A stretch of 64,000 nucleotides of DNA from Echinarachnius parma. Taxonomy: Eukaryota; Echinodermata; Echinoidea; Clypeasteroida; Echinarachniidae. Below, in pieces: positions 40,396-52,750 of the stretch. The position numbers and the translations under genes were made by a program. The stretch lies in the NCBI GenBank assembly GCA_037951105.1, contig JBAMJV010005475.1, positions 30,196 to 94,195 of the forward strand. The letters run 5' to 3'. Every line of letters starts with the position of its first letter. The first letter of the stretch is position 1. Under the pieces are notes generated by a model. It had not been told where the DNA came from, ran no database searches, and worked only from the letters and a program-made list of their open reading frames with translations.

Positions 40396-41570
40396 CAGAG
40401 TGGTATACAAAAAAAAAGGTAATCGAAGTTCAAAGGTCAAGTTTTTCACAAGTTCTATATGTTCACTACCTTAAATGAGATATAGATGTAAAGTGTAACC
40501 TTTCAGCTTTAATTTGATACCTTTACTGAATCAATAATGTCACGCATCGCTGACTTCTTTGTTGAAGATGACAAGTGCGAAACCCACTTTTGTAAGTTTG
40601 GGCTAATGAATGGATTCTTGAAATGAAAGCTGCCACTTTCTTTTTTTTGCTGAAACATCCACTTCGTGTTGATTGCGGCCCTGCAAATCATCCAGGTCAC
40701 GAGGAGATGTACACACCTTGTTCTTCACATTTCCGAAAAGGAAGAAGTAAACAAATAATTTAATCAGAGGACCTTGGTGGCCATTCCACCTCATTTGTTA
40801 TCGCAATAACCCACTCCCTACAGAGTTCCCCTAGTCTATCTATGACAGCGACAAGGCGATGGCTTGGGCACTGTCCTGAATCTGTCTAATACTGCTCGCA
40901 CATGTCGCCTAATGTGTTCCTCCAACTGAGGTATCATCTGAAGGTACATGTTCCCAGTTAATGTTGATTCCTTTGAAGAAAATGGCCTTATCACTTGACC
41001 TCCCTCAAAGTTGCTAATCCAAGCTGTCCATTTTTATATTTTATTCAAAATGGTTGAAACCGATGAGTGTTTAGAGAGCGCCCTCTTACGTTTTAACGGC
41101 TTCTTTTTGAATGATAACATGATCTTTACTACGTCATTTGTAATTTTGTGTTCCTTGCTAGGTTATAACTATTAGTTTGTAATGTAATGGTGCAGGTTTT
41201 GGTTACTAAAATTCAGTTTCACCAAAACTGTACTCTCCTTACCAGAACTCAACTATCCCTTTAAACCGATTCAGTAACTCGCATACCCAACAACAATGGT
41301 TCAAATTGATGTTTTCATTAAAATGTGGCACCATTATTTTAATGTCAAGCTTTCATTCATTAGCCCCAACTTGCAAAAAGTGTGTTTTAACATTTGTCAC
41401 CTTCAACCACAGAGAACTCAGCGATGCATGGCAGTGCTGATTCAGGAAAGGTGTCAAATTAAAGCTGAATAACTACTCTTTACAGCAACTCCTGATTGAA
41501 AGTATGAGAATGTATCATTTTGAAATGATTGACCTTCGAACTTCGATTACCCTTTTTTGTATACACTCAG
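40396..41570 (-). mobile_element. Mariner-like DNA transposon, decayed
   Basis: Inverted ends GTATACAAAAAAA-GGTAATCGAAGTTC and complement (40402-40437 and 41537-41572). On the - strand around 40680-40800 a broken frame reads WNGHQGPLIKLFVYFFLFGNV and SPRDLDDLQG, resembling the WPPRSPDLxPxDFFLWGxV and PRDLDDLK motifs of mariner transposases. The catalytic acidic residue in that motif is not preserved in the readable frame. A family A MITE (41030-41264) interrupts it. Confidence 0.75.
41030..41264 (-). mobile_element. TTAA MITE, family A, copy 4 (truncated)
   Basis: Contains AGAGCGCCCTC, GGTGCAGGTTTTGGTTACTAA and the end AACTATCCCTTTAA (TTAA at 41261-41264). Nested in the mariner-like element. 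Confidence 0.75.
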
Positions 41571-41574
41571 TCCT

Positions 41575-42937
41575 ATGTCATAGGATTAAATGTAGCTCAA
41601 ATGTAGCTTTCAATCAAATCTGAATAATGTGAATTATAGGCATGTAAATTATTTCGGGCGTACTCGTATGTTTGTTTCGAAATGTTTTTCCTCACGTACA
41701 TTATTTTGTCCAATCAATGAAACATCCCCCAACATTACACATAATACTTTCCAATTTTCTGACCTAAAGATACTTGATAGTTTTGTATGCAAACATTTTA
41801 TTATCTGAATTGATATTTTTCCGTTGAATAATTTGTCAAACGTTCGTAATATTTCTTAGTTTTATATAACTATATTCATCTATGTATTGTTTCTTCCCCT
41901 TTTCTACAAAATGTACATTGTACATGTAATGTTATCTAATACTTTTTCTTGGTAATCATGATAATTCACTTTGCTCATAATTATGCTCATTGTAAAGTTA
42001 TGTTTTTCTAATGATGATTTTTGGAAATAAAAGCAATTCAATCAATCAATCATGTCATGTCTATTTTTACCCCTTTCTTGTACAGGGTTAAACATGTGAT
42101 AGCGGCTAAAAAATGATGTCTACTTGATGGAAATACTGGAAAAACAGTTGGCTCAAAAGAAAGACAGAAAGATAATATTTTTAAAAATACTTATCCTTGT
42201 GGCGCATGCGCGTGTAATGGTTATAGGGTAGTGTGTGTGTTTGTGTGTGCGTTCGTGATTGTGTGTGTGTGTGTATGTATGCGTGTGTATGCGTGTGTTT
42301 GTGTATGTGTGCGTTTGTTCACTTACAAGAATGAGTACACCATAAAGTATTTACATGAAATATGATTAATTGTATTTTGTTGGGATTATAGGGGTGCTCG
42401 CTAATTATTATTAAGGTTTGGGGTTTCTCCTCTCATCACTTGAATGTGACAGCTTTCTATAATTGTTAATTCAATATTTGTTAGGTTAAAATCAAAATGA
42501 GCAGATATACTGGAATGGGTGTCTGAGGTATGTGTGTGACTGTGTAGGTGTGTGACGGTGTGATCAGTGATTTGATGGGGATGTTTTTTTTTCTTGGGCA
42601 AAGGGGGGGGGGGGGGGGGGGTGGGGGGGGGGTGGGGCGTGTGTAAGGAGACGTGAGGAAGTAGCATGTCTCAGTTCATTATTCTTTTGTTATACACTTT
42701 ATTATGTTTATTCCATGGAGTCAGTGAATTGAATATACCAGTTGAATTGTAATTGTTTATGAATGTAAGGTAATCATTTATACTTTCCTTTCATTACAAC
42801 TGTAATTGTTCTATTGTCTGTTTATGAAGAAGATGTTAACAATTGATGTTTCTTTTGTTACTATATTGAACTATATACCTGTATACTGCATGCACTGAGA
42901 ATATATTGTGATGCGTTTATAATGTACAACGGGCGGT
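41575..42937. other. Intergenic with simple repeats
   Basis: An AATAAA at 42026 is followed by ATCA repeats, which looks like a LINE tail rather than a gene end. TG-rich microsatellite at 42226-42316 and a G-run cluster at 42603-42636. No gene supported. Confidence 0.5.
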
Positions 42938-43378
42938 GCCGGTGTGGCAGGGGATAATTGTCCAGGTGTCCAGGGCAAATGTAAAACAAGGGATATCTGT
43001 CGAAATCACCTCCGTCAAATGTGGGTTTTGTGTGTGTGTCACGTGTAAACAGCAATGTTTGGTGGCAAATCAGTTCAATGTTATAGTATTCAAGTTCATT
43101 TTTATTGAATAAACACACAAAAACGATTATGTTATATGAGTGACGTCATACGCGTCGATGTGACGTCATGAATGAGTTAAGTGTACATAATGAGTAAATT
43201 ACTGTTCGTTTGATGTCTGTATGCATGTGTGTATATGTGTATGTTTGTGTAGAGTGTGTATGTGTGTCTCCGTCTGTATGAAGGCTCGAAAACGGACAAA
43301 AATCAGGATTTTAAATCTGTCCGAATGACATCACTGCCAATTATCCCTGGGTGGACACTTATCCCCTGTCACACCGGT
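42938..43378. mobile_element. Non-autonomous element with inverted ends
   Basis: GCCGGTGTGGCAGGGGATAA at the left is an imperfect complement of TTATCCCCTGTCACACCGGT at the right. No coding sequence. Confidence 0.6.
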
Positions 43379-44779
43379 TCAATACAACAAGTAACCAATT
43401 ATTCGTAACGCATACGACTTTTGAAATGTTGAATTTGAATTTAATCGGCAAAAATAAAATACAAAAATATTACAAAATAAGTACGGTGTACATTATTCTT
43501 CTGTATTTCGACATTTCTTCCGTGGCATAATTATCTGAGAGAAATTGTGTTATTTAAGGGAATTCGTACTCCCCCCCCCCCCCCCCCCCCCGATCTACAC
43601 AGCTAAACCAGTGGCCTTGTAATGCTTTTTAAGACATCAGTTTTGAAATCAATAAAACATAGTTTTCATTATACTATAATGCATGATATAGCTGCATAAT
43701 TATGGTGGTTCTGAAGTTGTCAACAATGTACAAATGCGCTGCTGTGATTCATTTTTCGTGAACATGTGTGATATCGTCACTCAACCTTTAAAGTTTACCC
43801 TTTTTCTAACTACGCCCTCTATTCCTAATAATGAACGGTATTATAATTTTATTTAATCTCTCAACCAGTTTTGTCACATTTATTTTAACATTTTGTCGGA
43901 AAAATTTCTTCCGTTTCTGTCATTCTTTGGGATGTTTAATCAGATTGTGAATGATTTTCTCTTTTAATTGGTAATTAATCATTAAAAACCGGGTGTTTTT
44001 TAAAGATATTATAAACTGTTCACAAAGGTTTTTTTTTCTTGCTTCAATGTAGTTAAATTGCACAATGAAAGAGCAAAAGTGGCATATATGTTATATAGTC
44101 ACCTCTCCAATATTATTCTGATGACCTCTTTTGGAATTGTTTAAATTTAATATTTGCTTCTTGAGTAAATATTTCCATTAAAACCCGGACGCAGATTAAT
44201 TAAGTACTGGTCTTATGTATCCCCATGTATAGTTAAACGATCATTTAGATGATAATATTGTAGACTTAGATTGTTTCTTTATTCTATGTAATATGACAAA
44301 TAATCATAAACTTGCAGTTTGGTACCTTGAATTTGGTAAAATATTGATATTAAACCTTGTAATACGTACATAATTATTCATTTTTAAATTATGCTTAATT
44401 AATTTTAATTGAAATATCAATATGACTAGAATAGTCTTGCTCTCATATAATAATAGATTTCACAATAGGGTATTCAGCTGATAGGTATAAATGACAAAAT
44501 ATTAATAATGAATTATATGAATGATTAGCAACTATGCTCAATGATTTGATATTTTGTTCTTTGTGTAGTGTAGCTTTGTTATAGTGATTTACTTTTGTAA
44601 ATGTCTTGTACTTAACATTAATGTTCCAATTCATTTAAAATGCGAATGTAACAATTTGCTATAATTAATATTATTTATACTAATGTATGTTCTAATGTTC
44701 TATGTACACTGATCCTTTCAGCACTGCTCGCTGATCAGTATGAAATGTATAGCAAAATAAATAAATAAATAAATGTCTT
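43379..44779. other. Intergenic, AT-rich
   Basis: C-run at 43571-43591 followed by GCTAAACCAGTGG (the poly-G-associated repeat, inverted). The rest has no recognisable feature; AAATAAATAAATAAAT near 44755-44774 resembles a retroelement tail. Confidence 0.45.
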
Positions 44780-47700
44780 ATTCCTGAATTCATCACCGTC
44801 ATCATCATAGCTATCATCATCGTTGCATCATCGTTGGAATCGTTATCACTCCATCGTCATACACACCATCAACATTATCATCAAAATCATCATTATATCT
44901 TCATCAATACTATCCTTCTTAGCAATGTTGTCGTTATCATCACCACCATCAGTACACCATGAGTGTCACCCTTTTCCTCATTAACATCATCTTCATCACC
45001 ATCTTCATTATCACAACCATAATCACTATCATTATCATTAATATGATTATCACCTTCTCCATCGTTAATATCATCATCGTCATCATCATCATCACCACCA
45101 TTTAACCCAATCATAGTTATCATTGTGACCATCATCACGATCAGTATCACAACCATAATCTCAATCATAACCATCATCATGATTATCATCCTCTCATAAA
45201 CATCATCATCATCATCACTGCCATTAACCACAATCATAGGTATCATTGACAATGATTGAGACCATCCTCATGATCATCATCACCATTGGCATGATCATTA
45301 TCACAATCATTATCGTTATAATGATTTTCACCCTGTCCAATCATTAACATCGTCGTCTTCATCACCACCATAACGACAATCGTTATCATCGTGACCATCA
45401 TCATGCTCATCATCACCATTAGCATTATCATGATCATTATCACAATCATAATCGTTATGATTATCACCCTCTCCCGTATTAACATCATCATCGTCATCAT
45501 CACCATAATCACAATCACAATTATTACCGTGACCATCATAATAATCATTAGCATGATTATCACCCTCTCCCACATTAACATCATCATCGTCATCATCATC
45601 ACCACCATTTAACACAATCATAGTTATCACCGTTACCATCATCATGATCATTATCACCATTAACATTATCATGATCATTACCACAACCATAATCATAATC
45701 ATTATCACGATTATCACCCTCTCCCACATTAACATCATCATCTTCATCATCACACCATAACCAGACTCAGAATTATCACCGTGACCTGCATCATCATGAT
45801 CACCATCACCATTATCATGATCATGATCATTATCACAGTCATAATCGTTATCATGAGTATCGCCCTCTCCCTCATTAACATCATCGTCTTCATAATCATC
45901 ACACCGTTACCAGACTCAGAATTATCACCTTGACCTGCATCATCATCACCATTAGCGTGATCATGATCATTATCACAACCAGGGGTGTCGATCCGTTTTT
46001 GAGATTGGGGGGGCGAAATTTGAAAAATTTTCCAGAGTAACCACTGAGAGAGCTAAAAGCCAAGCCCCACATTGGCATGCCCGGAAGTTTTATTATGCGC
46101 TCATTGAAAGTGTCTCGATGGCTCGAAGACCTGACTTTGGGGGGCACCCACATTTGGGGACAATAATGGGGGTCCAGGGGGCGGAGCCCCCGGAAGCTTT
46201 TAGATTTCAGACATTTGCTCCTAGCATGGGTGTTAAAATTGTATAAAATAGTGAACCTACTCATAACGTATTTTTAAAGGGCATAGCGAGGAAAAGACTG
46301 AGCCTTGCATGAGATGGATCCACGTGATCGTGTATACTATAGAGCCATCGATATAGTCTAGGGCATTGGGCTCCCATGAAACTATATAAGCAAGGGCGTC
46401 AACAATTTCTCAAAAGTGTAGGGGAGACATTGCGAGGAAGCGAAGCGACCGAGCGGGGGAGGGTGTGGGAGGGGGTGTCCCCCTCCCACAGTAGGGAGCT
46501 TTTGTATTTTTGGGCGTGAAATTGTGCGATTTGGTGCACACCTGAGACAGAAATTTCACGTAATATGAAGTATATAGGTATGGAACCAAACATACATAAT
46601 GACAAAGGGAGGGGAACAATCTGCTCCTTTTTCAAATGTGGGGGGACATGATATTCCAATTTGATTTGCGTTCAGCGCATATGTACCGAGATTATTTTAT
46701 TTTCTGTGACGGTGTGCTATCTATATGAGGGTTTAATAAACTTCGTTTGAGGTGTGCGTTTGAGAAATTACGCTGCCCAACACATTTCAAAAGGTGAGTT
46801 CCCGCAACCCAAATGAAACTTGCAATATGAGAAACTGTATGCGCGCAAAGCGCGCGGCAAAAAAGAGATTTACAGTCCTTTTCAAACTAAAAAAACGGCT
46901 ATTTTGAAGATTAATTATTGATAAATGTGTCTTTCCCCTCTTTGGCATTATATCACTCGATTTTTTTCTTCCTCATTTTCGGAATTATTGGGGGGGGGGG
47001 GGGGGAGAAATGATATGTTCGCCCCCCAATATTTTCATTGGGGGGGGGGGGGGCGACCGCCCCCCTGCCCCCCCCAGGATCGACACCCCTGATCACAACC
47101 ATTATGACAATCATAATCCTTATCTTGATTATCACCCTGTCCAACATCATCATCGTCACCATCATCGCCACCATAACGACAATCATAGGTATCATTGAGA
47201 CCATCATGATCATCCACACCAGTAGCATGATCATGGTCGTTATCACAACCATTAACACAATCATAATCATGATCATCACCCTCTCCTCATTAGCATCATC
47301 ATCGTCGTCATCATCACACAATCATAGTTATCATCGTGACCATCCTAATGATCACCATCACCATGAGCATGATAATTATCACAACTATTATCACAACCAT
47401 AATCACAATCATAATCATTATTATGATTATCACCTTCTCCCACATTAACATCATCATCATCATCATCATCACCACCATTTAACACAATCATAGTTATCAT
47501 CGTGACCCTCATGAGTATCGCCCTCTCCCTCATTAACATCATCGTTTTCATTATCATCACACCATAACCAGACTCAGAATTATCACCGTGACCTGCATCA
47601 TCATGATCATCATCACCATCACCATTAGCATAATCATGATCATTATCACAACCATTATCACAATCATAATCGTTATGATGATTTTCACCCTGTACAATCA

Positions 47701-48390
47701 TTAACATCGTCGTCTTCATCACTACCATAACGACAATCATAGTTATCATCGTGACCATCATCATGATCATCCTCACCAGTAGCATGATCATGGTCGTTAT
47801 CACAACCATTAACACAATCATAATCACGATTATCACCCTCTCCTCATTAACATCATCATCGTCGTCATCATCACACAATCATAGTTATCATCGTGACCAT
47901 CCTAATGATCATCCTCACCAGTAGCATGATCATGGTCGTTATCACAACCATTATCACATCCATAATCACAATCATAATCATTAACATCATCATCGTCGTC
48001 ATCATCACACAATCATAGTTATCATCGTGACCATCCTAATGATCACCATCACCATAAGCATGATCATTATCACAACTATTATCACAAGCATAATCACAAT
48101 CATAATCATTATTATGATTATCACCTTCTCCCACATTGACATCATCATCGTCATCATCATCACCACCATCATCACCACAATCATAGTTATCACCGTTACC
48201 CTCATCATGATCATCTTCCCCATGAGCATGATCATGACTATTATCACCATTGTCACTATTAGTATCCGCATTATCATCAATATCATCATCATCATCACCA
48301 TCATTATCATCACCATCATCTTCATCACAATCATCACCATCAACATCATCATTATCACCATCATCATTTCCATCATTGTTTGTCGATTAA
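44780..48390. repeat. ATC-rich satellite, about 153-bp unit, split by a hAT element
   Basis: Tandem units built from ATC/ATT/ACC trinucleotides. The marker CACCCTCTCCCACATTAACA or variants recurs at about 45467, 45561, 45714, 45866, 47276, 47431, 47518, 47836 and 48123, giving a main spacing near 153 bp. The strand bias gives long frames of Asp, Met and Ile that are not genes. Confidence 0.9.
45980..47091 (+). mobile_element. Complete non-autonomous hAT-like element
   Basis: Starts CAGGGGTGTCGATCC and ends with its exact complement. An 8-bp duplication ATCACAAC lies at 45972-45979 and 47092-47099. Eight-base target duplications and CAGGG ends are typical of hAT. The 1,112 bp carry no transposase. 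Poly-G runs lie at 46990-47006 and 47040-47053. Confidence 0.92.
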
Positions 48391-48537
48391 AAATAAAAAT
48401 CCGACTAAAATTCGTTGTGGTATTTACAATTAATAACACGATGACAACTGTTTTTAAATTCATGAAAGCACTCTTTATTTACTCATAAATTAAATGAATA
48501 TAATACATTTTTTTTTGGTAAAATGCTTATGGACAAC

Positions 48538-48655
48538 TTAAAGGGATCCCGTAATTAAGTTGAAAATGCAAAATCAACCAGGTATGAATTACAACCACTT
48601 GCGATGCAAGTGAGTTCGGTCAGTCAATTCAGCCAAAGTTACTAGATCCCTTTAA
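48538..48655. mobile_element. Small TTAA MITE
   Basis: TTAAAGGGATCCCG at the left and AGATCCCTTTAA at the right, 118 bp. It shares its right TTAA with the next element. Confidence 0.7.
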
Positions 48656-48883
48656 GCTGCGTTTCCATTAGAGCGAATTTCCGCGGCGAATTTTTTTTTT
48701 TCGCAGCGAATTATTGAAAAAAATCGGTCTGAGGAGCGATTAAAAAAATTCGCTTGCAAACATTCGCCATGTAATAAGAATAATGTATATGAATAATTTA
48801 TGTATAACACTGATTTGGTCCGTGCGAATGTTCGCGGCGGAAATTCGCAGCGGAAATTCGCTCTAATGGGAACGCAGCTTTAA
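48652..48883. mobile_element. TTAA palindromic MITE
   Basis: TTAAGCTGCGTTTCCATTAG and the complement end near 48883 form imperfect arms rich in GCGAATTTCCGC. It abuts the previous element at a single TTAA, which suggests insertion into an existing TTAA target. Confidence 0.8.
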
Positions 48884-51129
48884 ACTGTATTCACACCGCT
48901 ACTTGGCATTATTATTCGAAGAGTAGAACATATTACAAGATATCTAAAAGTTGTTGAATGTTATAAACATAATTATATTACCCTGTGTCCTGTATTTTTG
49001 TCATTATTATACATACCCTGTTAGATGAAAATAGTAGTTTCTGAATAGGCAGTACAATGACCAATAAACTTCAATATGTGTGTTTGCGATAGGCAAAGTA
49101 ATGATATGAGTAGGCAAGTTGTTATAACATTTATACATGTATTTGTATAAATCTACTTCGATGTAATCGTCAAGTATACAGCAATTAAAACTTGCACGTT
49201 ATCAATAACAATTATTAGTTATAATGCAAAAATGGTTGCGTGGTAAAGCAGCAAAAACATGATAGGCTGTTTCCATGAATATAACAGCCGTTAACAAAAG
49301 AGGGTGCCTTTGGGGCACTTAAAATGTAATATATAACGATTCAACAAAGAAGTTGCCATAACAATATAAAAGCCAATTCGGTACATTGTCAAAAAATGAG
49401 TAGGCTTTATAAATACTTTGCTATTTCGCTATTCCAGTCGAATATATTTAATGAGTTTTTTCAGAGCGTTTCATGACGTTCCTGAACCTAGTCTTATCAA
49501 ACAAAGTTTATTTTGTTTTAAAATCATGTGCCTTTCCAATATTACATTTCGTTATCTATTACCTCACAAAGAAATTCTTTGTTTTAAACACCCTCTCAAC
49601 GAAACCGTTACTGTCCCTTATTCAAGTATTTAGGGGTACACAACATATAATGGCGATAACCATTAGTTAGTGGTCAGCCGGTAACAAAGAGGAAGAATAT
49701 TTCATTTATATTTCCATCGGAAGTAATGCCACCAAAATGTTCAAAATTTTTATTTTTGAAAATGAGCGAAGAAAATAGGGTTTCTCCGGGATGTATTCTT
49801 GTTTATTTGTTTTGTTTGTATGTGAGTGCGGTATAGCGCTTTGCTTGATTAAATGTAAAACACAAATGCATTACTTTGTTTACTTCTAAACTGACTACTG
49901 TGTACATTCTTGTTGATTACCATTCAAACCCAAAACAAAATTTGCAATCACAGAAAAGGATTATAATACTTACATAAAGTGATCCATTAACTTCATAAGA
50001 CTTTTCCGATAGTGGTATTTGAGAGACTTCAAATGTGTATATTATTATTTATTTTTTAACGTTTTGTATGGTTTTACTTTTGCAAAATAAATCAGAGTTG
50101 AATTTAATTAAGTTGAATCATATTACAATGTCATTTTAAGATTCGTTTGAGCGATGTGTGATAGTTTCATAGAAAAGGAACACAGTTTGAGGGGTGGATA
50201 AGTGAACACTGAAGTCACATTATATCAACTATACTGTCCCTTGATTTTGGCTATACAATCGTGTTTTGGGAACGCTTTCCATTCAATCATAAATATATCC
50301 GTAATTAGGAGGTCATTTGAAAAACAAAAACCATTTCTTTCTTCTGTTACGATAAGCCACACAAGGTGCAATATAATTTGAAAGTTCCAAGTGATTCGGG
50401 CTTGATTTGAAAAGTTAATGGATCACTTTAAGGACAAATTTGTCGTTAAAATAAGCAAACATATAATTATAATAATTATCACCAAAGAACCAGAGAAATA
50501 ATATTTTGTTAAATATTCACTGATTAATAAACCATTTAGAGCTTCAAACAATGTAAATTGCATTTGAAAATTAATTCGACTCTCTAAATTATGATATTAA
50601 TCGTAAGCATTTAACAAACATAATCAATCACTAAAAAGGAAACTACAGTACTAATAATGCAAGTCCGTTGCAAATGTAAACAATCAGACCGTCGTGAAAA
50701 TTGATGTTTAAGTATATATATTATATTAGATTATCCATCACCAATATATTCATAATAATCATATATTAAAATCATATATTTGTATCACGTCACATTATCG
50801 TTTGTATTGTGTACATAGTACATTTTAAATAATAGGATATAATTATACGTTTGACTACTTAGTAGTCAACGATACAAAACACATTACCGTGTTGTTGTTT
50901 TGAGACAATGATCATAAATATACAATGCCAATGCATTGTCAACATAATATCATAATAAACATGATAATATAAATTATAATAATATAAACATATATGACAC
51001 AAATCATACTGACATTTTAACAAAAAAATTCTGGAAATCCGGAAACGTTACGATGTGCAGAAATATTTTCCTATAAGGACGTTGTAGGAAATACGAATCC
51101 ATGTGATATAAAGTGTGCCATATATGATC
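48884..51129. other. Intergenic, AT-rich
   Basis: No reading frame with recognisable motifs, RNA gene or clear repeat seen. Sequence is AT-rich and mostly unique to the eye. Confidence 0.5.
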
Positions 51130-51510
51130 TATTAAAAGGAGCTAGTTACTTTGTTCACACGTGCAACAACTGGCAAATGGTTAATAGAATGTGCATGTAT
51201 GTGATATGATATGCCCACTAAGTGATGCGTGAACACTTCATGGTAAATGAATGTCATATGACCGAGCAATCAGCGAAAATGCAAAGGGATATTAACTAGT
51301 CATTGCGATGACTTTGTACACGGTTATGACTATCCAGTGGATAGTTAAAACCCCTACACTACAATCGTAAACATCTTTCTACCGAAATGGACATTCAACA
51401 AATCAAACCTATTGGTGACACAGAAGCACAACAATGTGTATATGAAAGAACCGATAGATTTCTAATATGTTTTTTGTGGATTTGGACAATGTTACTAGAT
51501 CTATAAACTA
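51130..51510 (+). repeat. Dispersed repeat family D, copy 3
   Basis: Collinear with 8700-9070 (GCTAGT-ACTTTGTT, GCAAAATGCAAAG-like and ATCCAGTGGATA blocks). Confidence 0.65.
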
Positions 51511-51802
51511 TTCCACTTCATATTTTCTGATATTACCTATATATTGAATAATGATAATAATAATAAATTACTGAATAATTTGGCACATTGATCATTCACA
51601 CTATAAATACATCAACAAGCTAAATCGCATTTCGATACTTCCAAATGAAAGACTGCATAACAAAACATTCATTGTTATTCTCTGGAACAAGAACTTTTTT
51701 AGGACAAAATCGCAGGTAATACAGGTCTGGAATAAATAATTGTAGATACTACAAAATTATACAACCGACATTACTCTATTTCGCTAAATAATCCATCAAT
51801 GC

Positions 51803-52423
51803 TTAGTTTCTAGGTCCAACCAATATATTAGCTGGTCTCGTGTTGCGCAAAAAGCAGCCGCATGCCACGCCCACATTTACCCGGCCAGGCGCGTACGTGA
51901 ACACGCCGTTTTGGCAACCAGCGCGTCTAAGCACAAATACGGATCGCTCAATGACACGGCAAGTACCATGTTGCACGTGGCCCCGAAGTCCCGGCGAGCC
52001 GCGGCAGTGCGTGCACGCGCAACGCGTAACCGACGATAGGCGCGCGGGAAACCGTGACAGGTCTTCGTCGACGTCGGACTCGAACGGGCACACAAGGCGG
52101 CTGCTGAGCTGGCTGTAAAGGCTGTCGACGTTCGTAGCCATCGTCATCGTCCCAACCGAGGATTCGAAGTCGGCGGTGTCGTAACTGTCAGTGGCGGACA
52201 ACGAAACAAGACCGTTGTGCGTTGATTGCGCCGCGCTTAGCTGCAGTCGGAGCGACGCCTCTGCTGGCTCGCTACAATCGTAGAAGTTGACAAGTGAAGG
52301 CGTGTCGTCCGCCGTTACGTTGATAGCTCTGGCCGTCCTGCCGCTGATCGGGTTAGCAGTCGCGAAGACAATCAAAGTGGTCAACATGGCAAACGCTAGG
52401 CGGAGTATTTGGTAGAGCGCCAT
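51803..52423 (-). CDS. IL17-like: Interleukin-17-like secreted cytokine
   Basis: Predicted secreted signalling protein of 206 residues. Residues 1-23 form a hydrophobic signal peptide (MALYQILRLAFAMLTTLIVF...), with cleavage likely after ATA. A variable linker with one NVT glycosylation site (35-37) follows. The C-terminal half shows the IL-17 pattern: CPFESD at 112, RFPARL at 124, C-x-C-x2-C at 135-140, SVFVLRRAGC ending at 170, FTY, then VACGC at 187-190. This matches R-x-P, CxCxxC, VLRR and the final CxC of the family. Nine cysteines are visible (50, 112, 135, 137, 140, 155, 170, 188, 190). The ATG directly follows a CTCTTTACAG acceptor-like sequence, so I chose it over the in-frame ATG 39 bp upstream; a non-coding 5' exon is implied. 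Codons are much more GC-rich than the flanks. In other animals IL-17 acts through SEFIR-domain receptors; that partner is inferred. Confidence 0.9.
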   Translation of the reverse strand: MALYQILRLAFAMLTTLIVFATANPISGRTARAINVTADDTPSLVNFYDCSEPAEASLRLQLSAAQSTHNGLVSLSATDSYDTADFESSVGTMTMATNVDSLYSQLSSRLVCPFESDVDEDLSRFPARLSSVTRCACTHCRGSPGLRGHVQHGTCRVIERSVFVLRRAGCQNGVFTYAPGRVNVGVACGCFLRNTRPANILVGPRN

Positions 52424-52437
52424 CTGTAAAGAGAATA
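52424..52437 (-). promoter_or_regulatory. Splice acceptor immediately before the IL-17 ATG
   Basis: On the - strand, ATTCTCTTTACAG ends exactly at the ATG. The pyrimidine tract and AG imply that the coding exon is preceded by an intron and a non-coding first exon. Confidence 0.65.
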
Positions 52438-52750
52438 AGTTCAGTTTGTTAAATAACGACATCGGTATTTATCACATGTATTTTTTTAACTGCATTTATT
52501 TCTTCAAGTATAAAGAGTAGTTTTTATTAAGAACAAGTAGGCGTATAATTAAAAAATCGTGAGTACCTTAAACGCAATTGCGTCGTTATAATAATTGGCA
52601 ATTCTCGTATGTTTGAAGTATGATCAGCAGAAAATAACAATCATATTTCGTAACGAAATTAAAACTACCTCAACAGTTACCTCAACAGCTGTAAGAAATA
52701 TTGCATTAATTCCGTAATAGCGCGGACAGACAGAGATAGTCACTATTAGT

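Noticed and set aside
42026-42031. AATAAA as the TRPM polyadenylation signal
   Set aside because: It is followed by ATCA repeats as in a retroelement tail and is 1.8 kb beyond the stop; no support.
40266-48000. A Nudix or alpha-kinase domain downstream of TRPM
   Set aside because: I looked for the corresponding motifs in the open frames and saw none; the region is transposons and satellite.
44893-48488. Many long open frames rich in Asp, Met, Ile, His
   Set aside because: They are translations of the ATC satellite; frames on both strands have no motif.
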